64,000 nt of DNA from Thermosphaera sp. (GCA_038827615.1 JAWBNK010000001.1:744290-808289), one strand, 5' to 3'; counted from the first letter of the stretch, positions 25,009-34,533 are shown. Translations and numbers: made by a program. Notes: generated by a model from the letters alone, not told the origin.

Positions 25009-27792
25009 GTGAACTCTAAGAGTTATCCTTTAATCATTAGGAGAGTAATCCTAGAAGACTTCTTAAGCCACAAAGACTCAAACATCCAGTTCGATGAAGG
25101 AGTAAACGTCATTATAGGGGAGAATGGGGCTGGAAAATCGAGCATCCTGGAAGCCATTTACTATGCTCTCACAAGCGAAAAGTGGCGGGCTGGGAAGATA
25201 GAAGATTTAGTGAACAAGAATTCTCAAAACGCTAGAGTAATACTAGAATTCGAGTACGAGGGACACGAGTTTAGAATCGAGAAAGAGATTGGAAGGGACA
25301 GAAAGGCTTTCCTTTTCAAAGACGGAAAGCTGATTGCTGACCGTGTTGAAAGTGTAAAGAAGACCCTAAAGGAGTTGATAAGATTAGATCCTGAAAAGCT
25401 TAACGGAGTCGCAATAGTGGCGCAAGGAGGCTTAACTGAGTTGTTCACCCAAACCAAACCCTCGGAGAGGAAGGAAAGAGTTGACGAGCTATTGGGATTA
25501 AATGTTTACGAAGAGATCGGTGAAAAGATTAAAGAAATATGCCTAGAAGTCTCAGAGGACATTGGTACATTTTGCCCCTCGCAAAGCGATATTAATCGGT
25601 TGGAGACAGTAAAAAAGAGGTTTACGGAGGCTTACAAAGAACTGTTGAAAAAGAGGAGGGAGAAAGATGAAGCCATTGCTAGGTGCGAAAGGATCATCAC
25701 TGAAGTTAAGAATAAAATAATCGCCGAGGGCCTTCGCGAGAAAGCCTCAAGGCTGGACGAATTATCACGTGAACGAGATGAGCTGGTCCAAGTAAAATCG
25801 AGGGTTGAGGAAAGCATCTTTCGTCTAAGGGAAGATAAGAAAGAGCTCGAGAAAGAAATACTAGCTAATGAAAATGCTCTGAGAGAAATAAACGCGGAGT
25901 TGAAGGATCTCGAGGAGGCCTCCGCCTTAGCCTCGGTGATCGACAAGTTCGAAACCCTCGTTAAAATTTACGGAGAAATCAGAAGCAGGAAACAAATCCT
26001 CGAGTCAAAGGAAAGGGAGTTAAGCAATCTTAACCGCATTGAGCATCGTTACCGAGAATTAGCTGGAAAATACGGTAGCTTAGAGGCCCTGGAAGACCTC
26101 ATATTGGGGCTCGAGGGGAACCTTGATGAAGCGAGGAGACGCCTAGGGGAGTTGAATGATGAGATAGGGAGGGAGAGAGGGCTCCTTGAGAAGTTGAAGA
26201 CAGATATTGAGAAGTATAAAAGAGAGTTCACGAGATTGGCCAAGGAGGCACTTTTCGATGGTAATGAAGCCCTCATGAATATAGACTACCTCGAAAAGAT
26301 TCATGAGGAGATAAAGAATGCTCTCTCGCAACTAAAAGAAGATCTTCGGAGGCTAATGGAGAGAGAGTCCGATACAAGAAGCCGGCTGGGGGATTATGAG
26401 AACAAAATTTTGATTCTATCAAAGTCTACGGAGCCCAAGTGCCCAGTTTGCGGAAGGCCTTTAGATGATGATCACAGGAGAAGGCTACTCGAAGAATTGG
26501 AAAAAATGGTAGAAGAAGCTCGCTCACTGTTGACTAAGCTAGAAAGTGATCGAAAGAGGATTGAAACCAGGGATCTCCCAGAGATCGAGAGTAAACTCGA
26601 CATCATCGAGAAGATTAAAGAAACTTTGAAATCCCTCCTAGATAATCAGGAAGCTCTCAAAGAACACGAAAGGAGGGTTGATGAGTTATCCAAGCTCAAA
26701 GCAAACCTAGAGCAAAGCGTCAGAGAACTTGAGAACAGAATTAAAACTCTGGAGAAAGATAGAAGCGAATGGCGAAATCTCTCCCAAATATATGACTCCG
26801 AATATCACTCTCGCTTAAGGGAAGAGGTTGAAACCCTAAGGCAGGACATAAGGAACCTCGAGGATAAAGCCGGACTATTTAAGAAAGACCTGGCAATGAT
26901 ATTGAGAATTCCTCTCGAAATCTTTGACTCGCAATTCGAATCTATCGAGAGGAGGTTTAGAGAAGCCGCGGAGGCTAGGGAAAGATTAATTCTATTAAGA
27001 CATAAAAAGGAGACGATAGAAAACAACTTGATAAATAGCCGTGAGAAGCTTAAGAAGAAGAATGAAGAGTTAAAGCTTCTGGAGACTGAGCTAGAAAGAA
27101 TTTGCGACAAGCTTGAAGCTGTTGAAAAGGAGGTGAAAAACGCTGAGAACGCTAGGGAATTGTTGAGCAAACTCGAATACGAGATAAAGAGTAATGAAAT
27201 GCTCCTCCAACAGCATCGTTTGGATAGGGAAGAAATCGATGAGGAGTTGAAAAAACTCCGTGAAAAAGCGTTTAAAGCTAACGACGCAATTAAGAAGTTA
27301 CTCATTCTCTACTGGCTTAAGAATAATTTGTTCCACAAGGACGGTTTGCCAAAATACTTGCGGAAGCACTACGTAGAGGTTATGAGCAGGATAATGGAAA
27401 GTCTAAGTGACGTTTTCGACCTAGGATTTGAATCAATTCAAATAGATGAAGAATACAGTATAAGGGTTAAACTATCAAGAATCCGTGGAGAGTTTACAGT
27501 AGGACAGCTGAGTGGGGGCGAGAAGGTGGCTATTAGCATCCTAGCATTGCTGGCCATAAACCAGATAGTAACTCAGGGCAACATAGGATTCTTAGCACTG
27601 GACGAACCGACCGAGTACCTTGATGAAGAGAGGAGACGAGACCTTGTGGAGTTGTTGAAAAAGTTTAGAAGAGGGGAAAACATCCCTCAAATAATAGTTG
27701 TCACTCACGACAACGAACTGGTTGAAGCAGCAAATATTGTGTATAGAGTAGTGAAAGTTGAATTCTCAAAAGTAGTGAGGGAGGAATCTTGA
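25009..27792 (+). CDS. rad50: DNA double-strand break repair ATPase Rad50
   Basis: SMC-like ATPase that tethers DNA ends and gates Mre11. Seen: Walker A GENGAGKSS near residue 40, Q-loop VAQGGLTELF, long coiled coil with the zinc hook KCPVCGRPL (Cys478 and Cys481) near its middle, ABC signature QLSGGEKVAIS, Walker B FLALDEPTEYLD and the H-loop VVTHD. 927 residues from GTG 25009, which has AGAGGGG upstream; ATG 24988 would overlap mre11 by 19 bases and is the alternative. Last codons overlap the TTG start of nurA. Confidence 0.94.
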   Translation: MNSKSYPLIIRRVILEDFLSHKDSNIQFDEGVNVIIGENGAGKSSILEAIYYALTSEKWRAGKIEDLVNKNSQNARVILEFEYEGHEFRIEKEIGRDRKAFLFKDGKLIADRVESVKKTLKELIRLDPEKLNGVAIVAQGGLTELFTQTKPSERKERVDELLGLNVYEEIGEKIKEICLEVSEDIGTFCPSQSDINRLETVKKRFTEAYKELLKKRREKDEAIARCERIITEVKNKIIAEGLREKASRLDELSRERDELVQVKSRVEESIFRLREDKKELEKEILANENALREINAELKDLEEASALASVIDKFETLVKIYGEIRSRKQILESKERELSNLNRIEHRYRELAGKYGSLEALEDLILGLEGNLDEARRRLGELNDEIGRERGLLEKLKTDIEKYKREFTRLAKEALFDGNEALMNIDYLEKIHEEIKNALSQLKEDLRRLMERESDTRSRLGDYENKILILSKSTEPKCPVCGRPLDDDHRRRLLEELEKMVEEARSLLTKLESDRKRIETRDLPEIESKLDIIEKIKETLKSLLDNQEALKEHERRVDELSKLKANLEQSVRELENRIKTLEKDRSEWRNLSQIYDSEYHSRLREEVETLRQDIRNLEDKAGLFKKDLAMILRIPLEIFDSQFESIERRFREAAEARERLILLRHKKETIENNLINSREKLKKKNEELKLLETELERICDKLEAVEKEVKNAENARELLSKLEYEIKSNEMLLQQHRLDREEIDEELKKLREKAFKANDAIKKLLILYWLKNNLFHKDGLPKYLRKHYVEVMSRIMESLSDVFDLGFESIQIDEEYSIRVKLSRIRGEFTVGQLSGGEKVAISILALLAINQIVTQGNIGFLALDEPTEYLDEERRRDLVELLKKFRRGENIPQIIVVTHDNELVEAANIVYRVVKVEFSKVVREES

Positions 27793-29027
27793 GAGATTAT
27801 CTCCTCGAGCTAGCCTTGCGCAGATGGAATAAGATATCCACCTACATAAACACGATAAGTCTCGAAGACTACAGGGAGATTGCAAAGAGACTATGGATGG
27901 ATTATAAACCCGTGTCAAGAGACGTTGAAAGTTTCATAGCTGTCGATGGAAGCAGTAATTTATTGAACCTAAGAGACTTCAGTGTGTACAGTGTTATCGG
28001 TTATGGAGTTGAGAAGACGTCAAAAGGCATTGCTCAAAGAATGGTTGGGGATATAGGAGTCTTAGCATTCCCCAGAACCTCTGATATCGCCAGAGTGCTA
28101 CGGGAGATATGTGAGTTGAAAACAGCTTTGATGAGCGATCAGGAAAGAGTATTAGTTGATGGGAGCCTAACATCTCTTCTCATAAATCCTGAACCCATGG
28201 CAGGATTCATCAAGTTCGAAGATGCTTATGCCGGAACCATCAAAGAGCTTGGAGAGGAGGTGTTTGACGAGCTCTGGTCACGTCTTCGTGTCCAGGTCGA
28301 AGAATTAAAAGAGAGCACAGTGTACTATGAAGATCCTTTTGTGTCAAGACTTATTCTCGAGAATAAAAATATAGACCGATCAACCGGCGAGATGGCCCTC
28401 GTCCTTTTAGTATTCATTGAAAAATTACTCTCACTCCGTATCCTGTTGGAGAAGACTGTCGGTAAAGAACCCGATGGCTCTGTGGTATTTATCTCTAAAA
28501 CAAGCAGAAGTAAACTATATTATGAGAGGTTCATTAAACAAGACCTGAGTAAAGCCAGCATTGCTGGTGGTAAAACGATCACTCCTAGCGACATGTCGAT
28601 CTTCGGAGAGCTAATTATAAATGAAGGCTTCTCTCGGCCAATCATATTGGAAGAAGTAGGATTCGTTAAAACCCTGCCGTCTAAAGGAGTGCTTAAATCA
28701 TTGATAGGGGATTTCTACAGCAACGTTGGACTCATTCTATCCTATGTTCGTTTACTGCGGGGAGGTCCTGTCGTGAAATTGGAGATACCATTCAGCAACA
28801 AATATAAAATGGATGAGGAAAAGGCGGCGGCCATCGTTAAAAACGTGGTTGACCACGTATATCCACTATCTTACAACGGATATCCCTATCCCCTTCTACA
28901 GGCAGATAAGTTGAGCAAAATCACTAGAGATGACATTATAGCTATAGCCTACACTCTCAAGGTTCTTCCACATTGGAGCGGGAGAGAAGTTCTTGGTGAA
29001 TGGGTCCTATATTATGATGAGGATTAG
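27789..29027 (+). CDS. nurA: NurA 5'-3' nuclease
   Basis: Nuclease partner of HerA, which together resect DNA ends after Mre11-Rad50 action to make 3' tails for RadA. Seen: the N-terminal metal-site strand FIAVDGSSNLLNL and RVLVDGSLTSL, the conserved Asp residues of the NurA RNase H-like fold, and a C-terminal PYPLLQADKLSKI motif. 412 residues. TTG start with GGGAGGA, overlapping the rad50 stop by 4 bases. Confidence 0.9.
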   Translation: MRDYLLELALRRWNKISTYINTISLEDYREIAKRLWMDYKPVSRDVESFIAVDGSSNLLNLRDFSVYSVIGYGVEKTSKGIAQRMVGDIGVLAFPRTSDIARVLREICELKTALMSDQERVLVDGSLTSLLINPEPMAGFIKFEDAYAGTIKELGEEVFDELWSRLRVQVEELKESTVYYEDPFVSRLILENKNIDRSTGEMALVLLVFIEKLLSLRILLEKTVGKEPDGSVVFISKTSRSKLYYERFIKQDLSKASIAGGKTITPSDMSIFGELIINEGFSRPIILEEVGFVKTLPSKGVLKSLIGDFYSNVGLILSYVRLLRGGPVVKLEIPFSNKYKMDEEKAAAIVKNVVDHVYPLSYNGYPYPLLQADKLSKITRDDIIAIAYTLKVLPHWSGREVLGEWVLYYDED

Positions 29028-29035
29028 ATTTTTCC

Positions 29036-29078
29036 CAATTTTTAAGATTAGCTTACTATTGGAAAATGGTGTGATAGC
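29036..29078 (+). promoter_or_regulatory. Internal promoter before herA
   Basis: AATTTTTAAG (about 29038-29047) is a TATA-like box, and GGTGTG (29066-29071) precedes the ATG by about 7 bases. It would allow herA to be transcribed apart from mre11-rad50-nurA. Confidence 0.35.
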
Positions 29079-30632
29079 ATGAAAATAATTGGAAATGTAA
29101 TTGGTGAGACGACCCATTCACGCGTAGTATTCACTTCGCTCGAGCCTCCAAGAGTTGGGGAATACGTCCTAGTCTCATACAGGAATGGGGAGAGAGAGGA
29201 TTTGGCCCTTGCAATGGTTGAGGTGTCGAAAATTGGAAACCCGTTACTCTCTGTTCCCCATATAAAGCCTGACTACGTTGCTAAAGCATCCGCTCTCGGC
29301 GCTGACATGGTTGAATATAATATTGGAGTCGCAAGGATATTGAGCTGGGTAGATTCTCTCATAGAGAGGGGGGTAGTGGAAACCCCAAAATATCCTCCAA
29401 AACCGGGGACCCCAGTGTATAAAGCCGAGAGCAAGATCCTGGAAGAAATATTTTCGAGGAACGGGGATGGATGGGTTAGGATAGGGGTGTTGGTCAATCA
29501 TCCCGAGGTGAAGGTTTCAATAGATGTAAACGCCATAATCTCTAGGCACCTGGCAATTCTCGCTGTAACAGGTGCAGGAAAGTCTAACACCGTTGGTGTC
29601 TTAGTTGACCGCATTGTCAATGAGTTGAACGGTACGATTGTTTTATTTGATATGCACAACGAGTATGGGGAAATAGCAGGCGAGAATACAAACATTGTCG
29701 AGCCAAAGATTCATCCAAGCAAGATAAGGCTCGGCGAATTATTTAAGCTGTTGAATCTCGATGAGAAAGCACATAAGCAGAGAATGTATCTTAGAAGAGC
29801 CTTTAATGAGGTGAAAAAGAAGGGGATTGATTCGAAGGAACCAGAGAAGTTTCTCGAAGAGATTGCTGGGACTCTTATGGGTTTCTTGAATAGCTCTGAG
29901 GGGTCTTCAATAGTTAGTAGAGATAAGGCGAGCGTGTTAGATGTGATCTCGAAGCTTGAAGATTTTAGAGACGAGTATGAGGGGAGAGTCATTACTGTAG
30001 ATGCTCCTCCTGATATCACGGATGCGATCAAACCAGGAAAGGCAAATATTTTCAGATTGGGAGGAGTTAGTGAGGAAGTCGCTGATGTAATCGTTTACCA
30101 TTATCTGAGCTGGCTCCTCGAAGAGAGGAAGCGCTACACGTCGACTGGGAAAGGATATCCAGTCCCTGTTTTAGGAATAATTGAGGAAGCACACATACTC
30201 TTGCCAGCGGACAGGGCGACCATGGCAAAAAGCATAGCTAGCAAAATAGCGAGAGAAGGGAGGAAGTTCGGCATTGGACTCTGCCTTGTGAGCCAACGCC
30301 CAAAGAAGCTCGATGAAGACTCGCTAAGCCAGACCAATAATAAAATTATTCTCCGGCTTATTGAACCCGGGGACCAGAGCTACGTTCAACAGGCCAGCGA
30401 AGCTTTGAGCGATGAGCTACTTGAACTTCTACCAAGCTTGAATGTAGGCGAGGCCGTCGTACTAGGTATGATGACGCCTTTGCCAGCTATAGTCAAAATA
30501 GATAGAGCATCACGAAAGATCGGCGGAGGTGATATTAAAGCCCATTTCGAGTGGAAAAAATATGTGGAAGCGGCAGAAAGCGCGTCGAAAGAGGCCAGTA
30601 GGTACATCATAGTACCTGTAACGTTTGATTAA
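29079..30632 (+). CDS. herA: HerA bipolar DNA helicase/translocase
   Basis: Hexameric FtsK/VirB4-like motor that drives NurA on DNA. Seen: an N-terminal HAS-barrel (about residues 1-130), Walker A AVTGAGKSNTVG near residue 165, Walker B-type VLGIIEEAHILLP, and the arginine-finger region SQRPKKLDEDSLSQTNNKIILR. 517 residues, typical. Same strand as nurA, with a 51-base gap that carries a possible promoter. Confidence 0.94.
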   Translation: MKIIGNVIGETTHSRVVFTSLEPPRVGEYVLVSYRNGEREDLALAMVEVSKIGNPLLSVPHIKPDYVAKASALGADMVEYNIGVARILSWVDSLIERGVVETPKYPPKPGTPVYKAESKILEEIFSRNGDGWVRIGVLVNHPEVKVSIDVNAIISRHLAILAVTGAGKSNTVGVLVDRIVNELNGTIVLFDMHNEYGEIAGENTNIVEPKIHPSKIRLGELFKLLNLDEKAHKQRMYLRRAFNEVKKKGIDSKEPEKFLEEIAGTLMGFLNSSEGSSIVSRDKASVLDVISKLEDFRDEYEGRVITVDAPPDITDAIKPGKANIFRLGGVSEEVADVIVYHYLSWLLEERKRYTSTGKGYPVPVLGIIEEAHILLPADRATMAKSIASKIAREGRKFGIGLCLVSQRPKKLDEDSLSQTNNKIILRLIEPGDQSYVQQASEALSDELLELLPSLNVGEAVVLGMMTPLPAIVKIDRASRKIGGGDIKAHFEWKKYVEAAESASKEASRYIIVPVTFD

Positions 30633-30660
30633 GCCTCCCGCACACGTATTAATAACACAG

Positions 30661-32037
30661 TTATTTTATCCTTGAGTATTCCGTAGCTGCAACGATGAGT
30701 ATTCCTACTGAGAAAGCAATAGGGGCGAAATAGAACATTGTTTCATCAAGAAACATGGATGCCAAATAGTAGGACGACCACACGGGTATAAAGAGGAGAA
30801 GGTACGCTACAATATAAACGAAAATGGTTCGAGACAGCTTCATGTAGAATGAACCGGTGAAAACCCTTTCTCCTTCGAGCTTGAAGAGCAACCATAATTC
30901 GAGCAGGATGAGACCTGGTACATGGAGTAATGTGAACACGGTATTCAAGACCTCTAGGCTTACCCTGGAAATTCTAGCGGAGATTAAAACAAAATAAGAA
31001 AGATAGGTGAAGAAATACTCTAATATTCCCATTATTGCCAAAGTCTTAAAGATTGTCCTTAATGTTAGTGGTAATGTTCTCATATACTCATGCCCGAACG
31101 CTTCAACGCTCAAGATGATCGGGGAAAACCATCATCCCCAGTGATATAGTTTGAACGCCCAGAACCGGATTACCGGGGTAAGTCAAACTACTGATTAGTG
31201 CAAGAGCAAACGGCAAGAAAAACGCTATAGAGTAACCTGGAAACCTAAGAATCGTTTTTAAGTATTTTCTCAACAACGCTATCGTCAATGATTGCTGGGA
31301 AAAACCTTATACAGAGGCTTTGATTCTTGAAACTTTGACCTTTGTTACCTACTCTTGAAGACGTTGATAATCTCGCTAATTCCTTGTATATGTTTATCAG
31401 GCTGAGAAAACCCAGCAAGATATATCCGATAGAGAAGAGCGCGGATATGGCAGTTGACAATCCATCTCTGACATTTGAATAGAAGTTGAAAGGAAAAAAT
31501 AGCGCTTAGTAACAGGTTATTATCAATAACATGCGTAAAGAACCATGTAGTCACCCACTTACTAAAACTTTCAATATAAAATTTGAGCGAGATCAAAAGA
31601 GTGATGGATAATGCATAGACAGAAGATACGACATACCTTGCTCTTACGCTTCCAACTTTTCCGAGTAAGAGATAAAATGCCTTGGATATGAGCATTGACA
31701 TTCCTAGCTCATATGATATTGTTAGAAAACTGACCAGGAGTTGAATCATCACGATGCTTAAACTCCTGGTTGAAAGCAGAATTGCTATCGTGGTGGATCC
31801 GAGAAACGAGATTACTATTTTATCGTATAATCTTAGGTGCAACAGCGATAGAATAAATCGTATGTGATTACTATTCAGAGGTAGTGTTCCAAAAATTTCG
31901 GAAATCCCCAACACATATAATCCTACCATGTTTTGAACTTCAAGGAAATCAATTATGACAATAGTGATCAAAGAGGTTAATGATGCAAAGTTTGCCCACA
32001 GGGTAAATAAATGGATAGCCTCAGTGTCCTTAGCCAT
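30661..32037 (-). pseudogene. Frameshifted ABC-2-type permease
   Basis: About 457 codons of hydrophobic membrane protein, read only if three single-base shifts are corrected. The frame changes lie at a T-run (minus strand, near 31494-31499), an A-run (near 31254-31258) and a C-run (31121-31124); removing one base at each gives a continuous protein with about ten membrane segments. Fragments read MAKDTEAIHLF..., ...STAISALFSIGYILLGFL, ...LRFPGYSIAFFLPFALAL, and ...SVEAFGHEYMRTLPL to the end. With the ATPase remnant upstream it was most likely the permease of an exporter. Either genuine decay or homopolymer sequencing errors; loss of the ATPase favours decay. Confidence 0.7.
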
Positions 32038-32039
32038 GA

Positions 32040-32218
32040 TCCGTTTCCCGCTCTAGGCTTTTGTGGGTTTTCCATGGGGCGGGTTGTGCCTCCTACCCCG
32101 CGGTCCACCGTGGTCACCGACCACTCCACGCAGGAGTCATGAGCACCCTTCGAGCCCAACGGCACGGGGCTCACATCTAGATGTCTTGAAACACTTCTCA
32201 TCATCGTGAAGAAATCCC
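32040..32218 (-). mobile_element. Relic of transposon tnpB 3' end (IS607-like)
   Basis: On the minus strand a frame of about 58 codons (SVSRHLDVSPVPLGSKG..., ...TTRPMENPQKPRAGNG) runs into the permease out of frame. The Pro/Gly/Arg-rich tail resembles C-terminal tails of archaeal TnpB proteins, and the stretch is far richer in G+C than its surroundings. No catalytic part of TnpB remains. The right end of the element would lie near 32040. The call depends largely on the neighbouring resolvase relic. Confidence 0.45.
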
Positions 32219-32228
32219 ACGAAAACCT

Positions 32229-32351
32229 TCATAAACCAAACGCATCAAAACAGTTGCACACCCTGTAGGCAACAACCAGGACGTCGAACTCATGCTTCTT
32301 AGCCATATCAAGAGCCTTCCTCGGTCCTCTCCTATCTCGTTCAACCCGCTG
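32229..32351 (-). mobile_element. Relic of IS607-family serine recombinase (tnpA)
   Basis: Minus-strand translation gives RRGPRKALDMAKKHEFDV followed by LVVAYR, then degenerate sequence and a stop. This matches the central part of IS607 TnpA resolvases (the segment before the conserved DRLTRFG motif, which is corrupted here). The N-terminal helix-turn-helix and the rest are missing. It lies upstream of the tnpB relic in the expected order and strand. Confidence 0.55.
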
Positions 32352-32592
32352 GCAACATCCCTATCTTGTTCTTCACCCTGAAATCAACCCAGGGGTTCAC
32401 ACACAGAACTTTCACTTCACCCGTCTCCGGCTTATGTATCCCTACAATACTCTTGATAATCGACGTTTTCCCAGCTCCATTAGATCCGAGTATGCAGTAG
32501 ACGTCTCCGGCACAGATACGTAGCAATACCGTATTAACTGCGGTAAAACTACCATATTTGACTACGAGGTTCGAACGGATAGCAAAGGACCC
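32341..32592 (-). pseudogene. Truncated ABC transporter ATP-binding protein
   Basis: About 83 codons of an ABC ATPase N-terminus: the A-loop region LVVKYGSFTAVN, then Walker A GSNGAGKTS, and ETGEVKVLC, ending at IGMLPAG where it runs into the resolvase relic and a stop. No start codon in frame (a TAG lies at 32593-32595), and Q-loop, signature and Walker B are gone. It was the ATPase of the exporter whose permease lies downstream. Confidence 0.8.
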
Positions 32593-32673
32593 CTACACAT
32601 GCCACTCCACTTTGCTGTTTTATTAAGTCGATGATTTAAAAACAGTTCAACTCTTATTTCGAGGGCATTGACA

Positions 32674-33105
32674 CTAATGTTCATTAGGATCAGCAAGTCT
32701 GCTGATCTTGGATAGAAACCGGCTTTTCTTAACAGTATCTTGATCTACCCATACCAGTTGTCCATTGATATACACGAGATGCCTTCTCTCGCATTTTGGT
32801 TTACACGTCTTGAATACTTCTTCAACCATCCAGTGAATCTGCGTGCAGTGCATGCTTCCGTCGACTGTTAACACAGCTAATTCGTCGTACTCTCCACGAG
32901 CTAATATACCCGCAAGCTTAAACCCTACCATATTAACATGTTCGGCCTCTGGACACACAGATAATAAACAATATTCTCTCTCAAACTCTTTGAGAACGCT
33001 TGGATGCTCCTCCTGCATGCATCTGCTGAATATCATAATTTTCTTCTTATCCCTGATAACCCGGCTTTTGGCATTAGTGTCTAAAAGTCTTGGATACCTA
33101 TCCAA
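32674..33105 (-). CDS. Conserved hypothetical protein with several cysteines
   Basis: 143 residues, function unknown. It has alternating strands and helices (KKIMIFSRCM, CLLSVCPEAEHVNMVGFKLAGI, ELAVLTVDGSMHCTQ, RHLVYINGQL) that look like a small Rossmann-type fold, with six Cys, some possibly metal ligands, and a His-rich spot HCTQIHWMVEE. The pattern looks conserved rather than degenerate, unlike the pseudogenes just downstream. TTG start with GGAGGT upstream. Divergent from the nitrilase gene. Redox or sulfur-related function is a guess. Confidence 0.6.
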   Translation of the reverse strand: MDRYPRLLDTNAKSRVIRDKKKIMIFSRCMQEEHPSVLKEFEREYCLLSVCPEAEHVNMVGFKLAGILARGEYDELAVLTVDGSMHCTQIHWMVEEVFKTCKPKCERRHLVYINGQLVWVDQDTVKKSRFLSKISRLADPNEH

Positions 33106-33204
33106 ATAATCCTACCTCCACTGAGGTTATTGGCTTTCAAGGTTTATTTCATCACACTATTTAATAAACTATGAGACAAATATGTATCGAAAAGGGAGCC
33201 AGTG

Positions 33205-34044
33205 ATGGAGTTAGTTATCGGGATTGTCCAAGCAGACTTTAATGGTACTCCTTTAGAGAACTCCGAGAAAACTTTCAGAATAGTGACAAGTAAGCATAAG
33301 GAGGCAGAACTCGTTATCCTTCCCGAATACAGCATGTTAAATCCATTGAAATTCAACACGCCCGAGGAAGTTTATGCTTACAGTGAGGTTATCGAGAGAA
33401 GCACTTTTTTAGATAAAATTAAAAGACTCGCTGAAACCCTAAGCATACACATTATTGCCAATATAATTGAGAAAACTGACAAACCTCCTCTATCCAGAAA
33501 CACAAGCGTTTTAGTTAAAAACGATGGAGAAGTTGTTCCCCTGTACAGCAAGATCCACTTGTTCGATGCTCTAGGTTACAGAGAGTCGAAATATTTCTTG
33601 CCGGGAGACGCGCCTAGCAAGTTCTTGAATATACGAAACTTCAGGATCTCCGTCGCTGTATGCTATGACTTGAGGTTCCCAGAACTATTTAGGTTTTACG
33701 CATTGAACGGGGCTGACGCGGTGTTTGTTCAAGCGGGATGGGTTAAGGGATTGTTGAAAGAAGAGGTTCTCGACAAGCTTTCCTCGGTGAGAGCCCACGA
33801 AAATACCATGTACTTGGTGCTAGCGGATCAGGTGGGAGATTTCTTCGTTGGCAGGAGCGGCGTCTTCAACCCATTAGGCTATAGGGAGTTAGATATGGGA
33901 GTGATTGAGGATTACAGAGAGTTTACGCTGGAGCTTGATAAGGTTAAGATGGCAAGAGAGAGACTACCGGTCATTAATCAGTCGAAGAAAAGGTGGGAGG
34001 TAAGAATGAAAGAACTTCATGAAAACCATTCTTCCGTGGAATGA
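33205..34044 (+). CDS. Carbon-nitrogen hydrolase (nitrilase superfamily)
   Basis: Amidase-type hydrolase with the Glu-Lys-Cys triad: Glu41 (LVILPEYSM), Lys116 (LYSKIHLFD) and Cys153 (VAVCYDLRFPEL). 279 residues. The CYDLRFPE block is closest to the Nit/omega-amidase branch, which removes ammonia from ketoacid amides such as alpha-ketoglutaramate, but the substrate is not proven. ATG 33205 follows AAGGGAG; a GTG lies one codon earlier. Confidence 0.87.
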   Translation: MELVIGIVQADFNGTPLENSEKTFRIVTSKHKEAELVILPEYSMLNPLKFNTPEEVYAYSEVIERSTFLDKIKRLAETLSIHIIANIIEKTDKPPLSRNTSVLVKNDGEVVPLYSKIHLFDALGYRESKYFLPGDAPSKFLNIRNFRISVAVCYDLRFPELFRFYALNGADAVFVQAGWVKGLLKEEVLDKLSSVRAHENTMYLVLADQVGDFFVGRSGVFNPLGYRELDMGVIEDYREFTLELDKVKMARERLPVINQSKKRWEVRMKELHENHSSVE

Positions 34045-34113
34045 TATTTCCATAAATCAGATGCGTATCAAGCTAAAGAACTCAATTACTCTACGTGTTA
34101 GCGAGTAACTAAG

Positions 34114-34533
34114 TTATTGCTGGCTCAGCTTCTCATAGATCAGCTTGAAAAGCTCTTCACTCGAGAACACTAACTCCACATAGTCTTCATATTGCTTAAT
34201 GACTAAACCTTCCACAGGGTTGGCAGGAGGGTCGGGAAGACTCGGGTCCGGTTTCTCCCTACCCTTATATATCCACCTTACCTTACTGGGAGCACTAGTC
34301 TTCTGGAGAGAATACCAGTACCTGCCGTAGTAATAGTACTTTACGCTCCCACCATCAGGCGTTCTACGCACGACCACGTGTACAGGTTTCAAGTAGTAAT
34401 TTTTATCCTTTATTAAAGAATTATATGAATAAAATGCTGTCAAATATTCTGAGAGCAATAAGCTGATTTTCCTTAAAACCTCTGGTTTCTCCCTCACTCT
34501 TATCGAGTTCTTACGTGTACGGTCAACAATCAT
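34114..34533 (-). CDS. Hypothetical protein
   Basis: 139 residues, unrecognised. N-terminal half basic and helical (KPEVLRKISLLLSEYLTAF), middle with tyrosine-rich strands (SVKYYYYGRYWYSLQ) then a proline-rich segment (DPSLPDPPANP) and an acidic helical C-terminus. No membrane segment or metal motif. Stands alone between nitrilase (convergent) and mevalonate kinase. Tyr/Arg-rich strands could bind nucleic acid, but nothing supports a name. Confidence 0.5.
   Translation of the reverse strand: MIVDRTRKNSIRVREKPEVLRKISLLLSEYLTAFYSYNSLIKDKNYYLKPVHVVVRRTPDGGSVKYYYYGRYWYSLQKTSAPSKVRWIYKGREKPDPSLPDPPANPVEGLVIKQYEDYVELVFSSEELFKLIYEKLSQQ

Noticed and set aside
24685-27305. Antisense open frames in mre11 and rad50
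   Set aside because: Serine/leucine-rich shadow frames of the coiled-coil coding strand.
32565-32580. GGTTCGAA, similar to a tRNA T-loop
   Set aside because: No acceptor, D or anticodon stem pairs around it; it lies in the ABC ATPase remnant.
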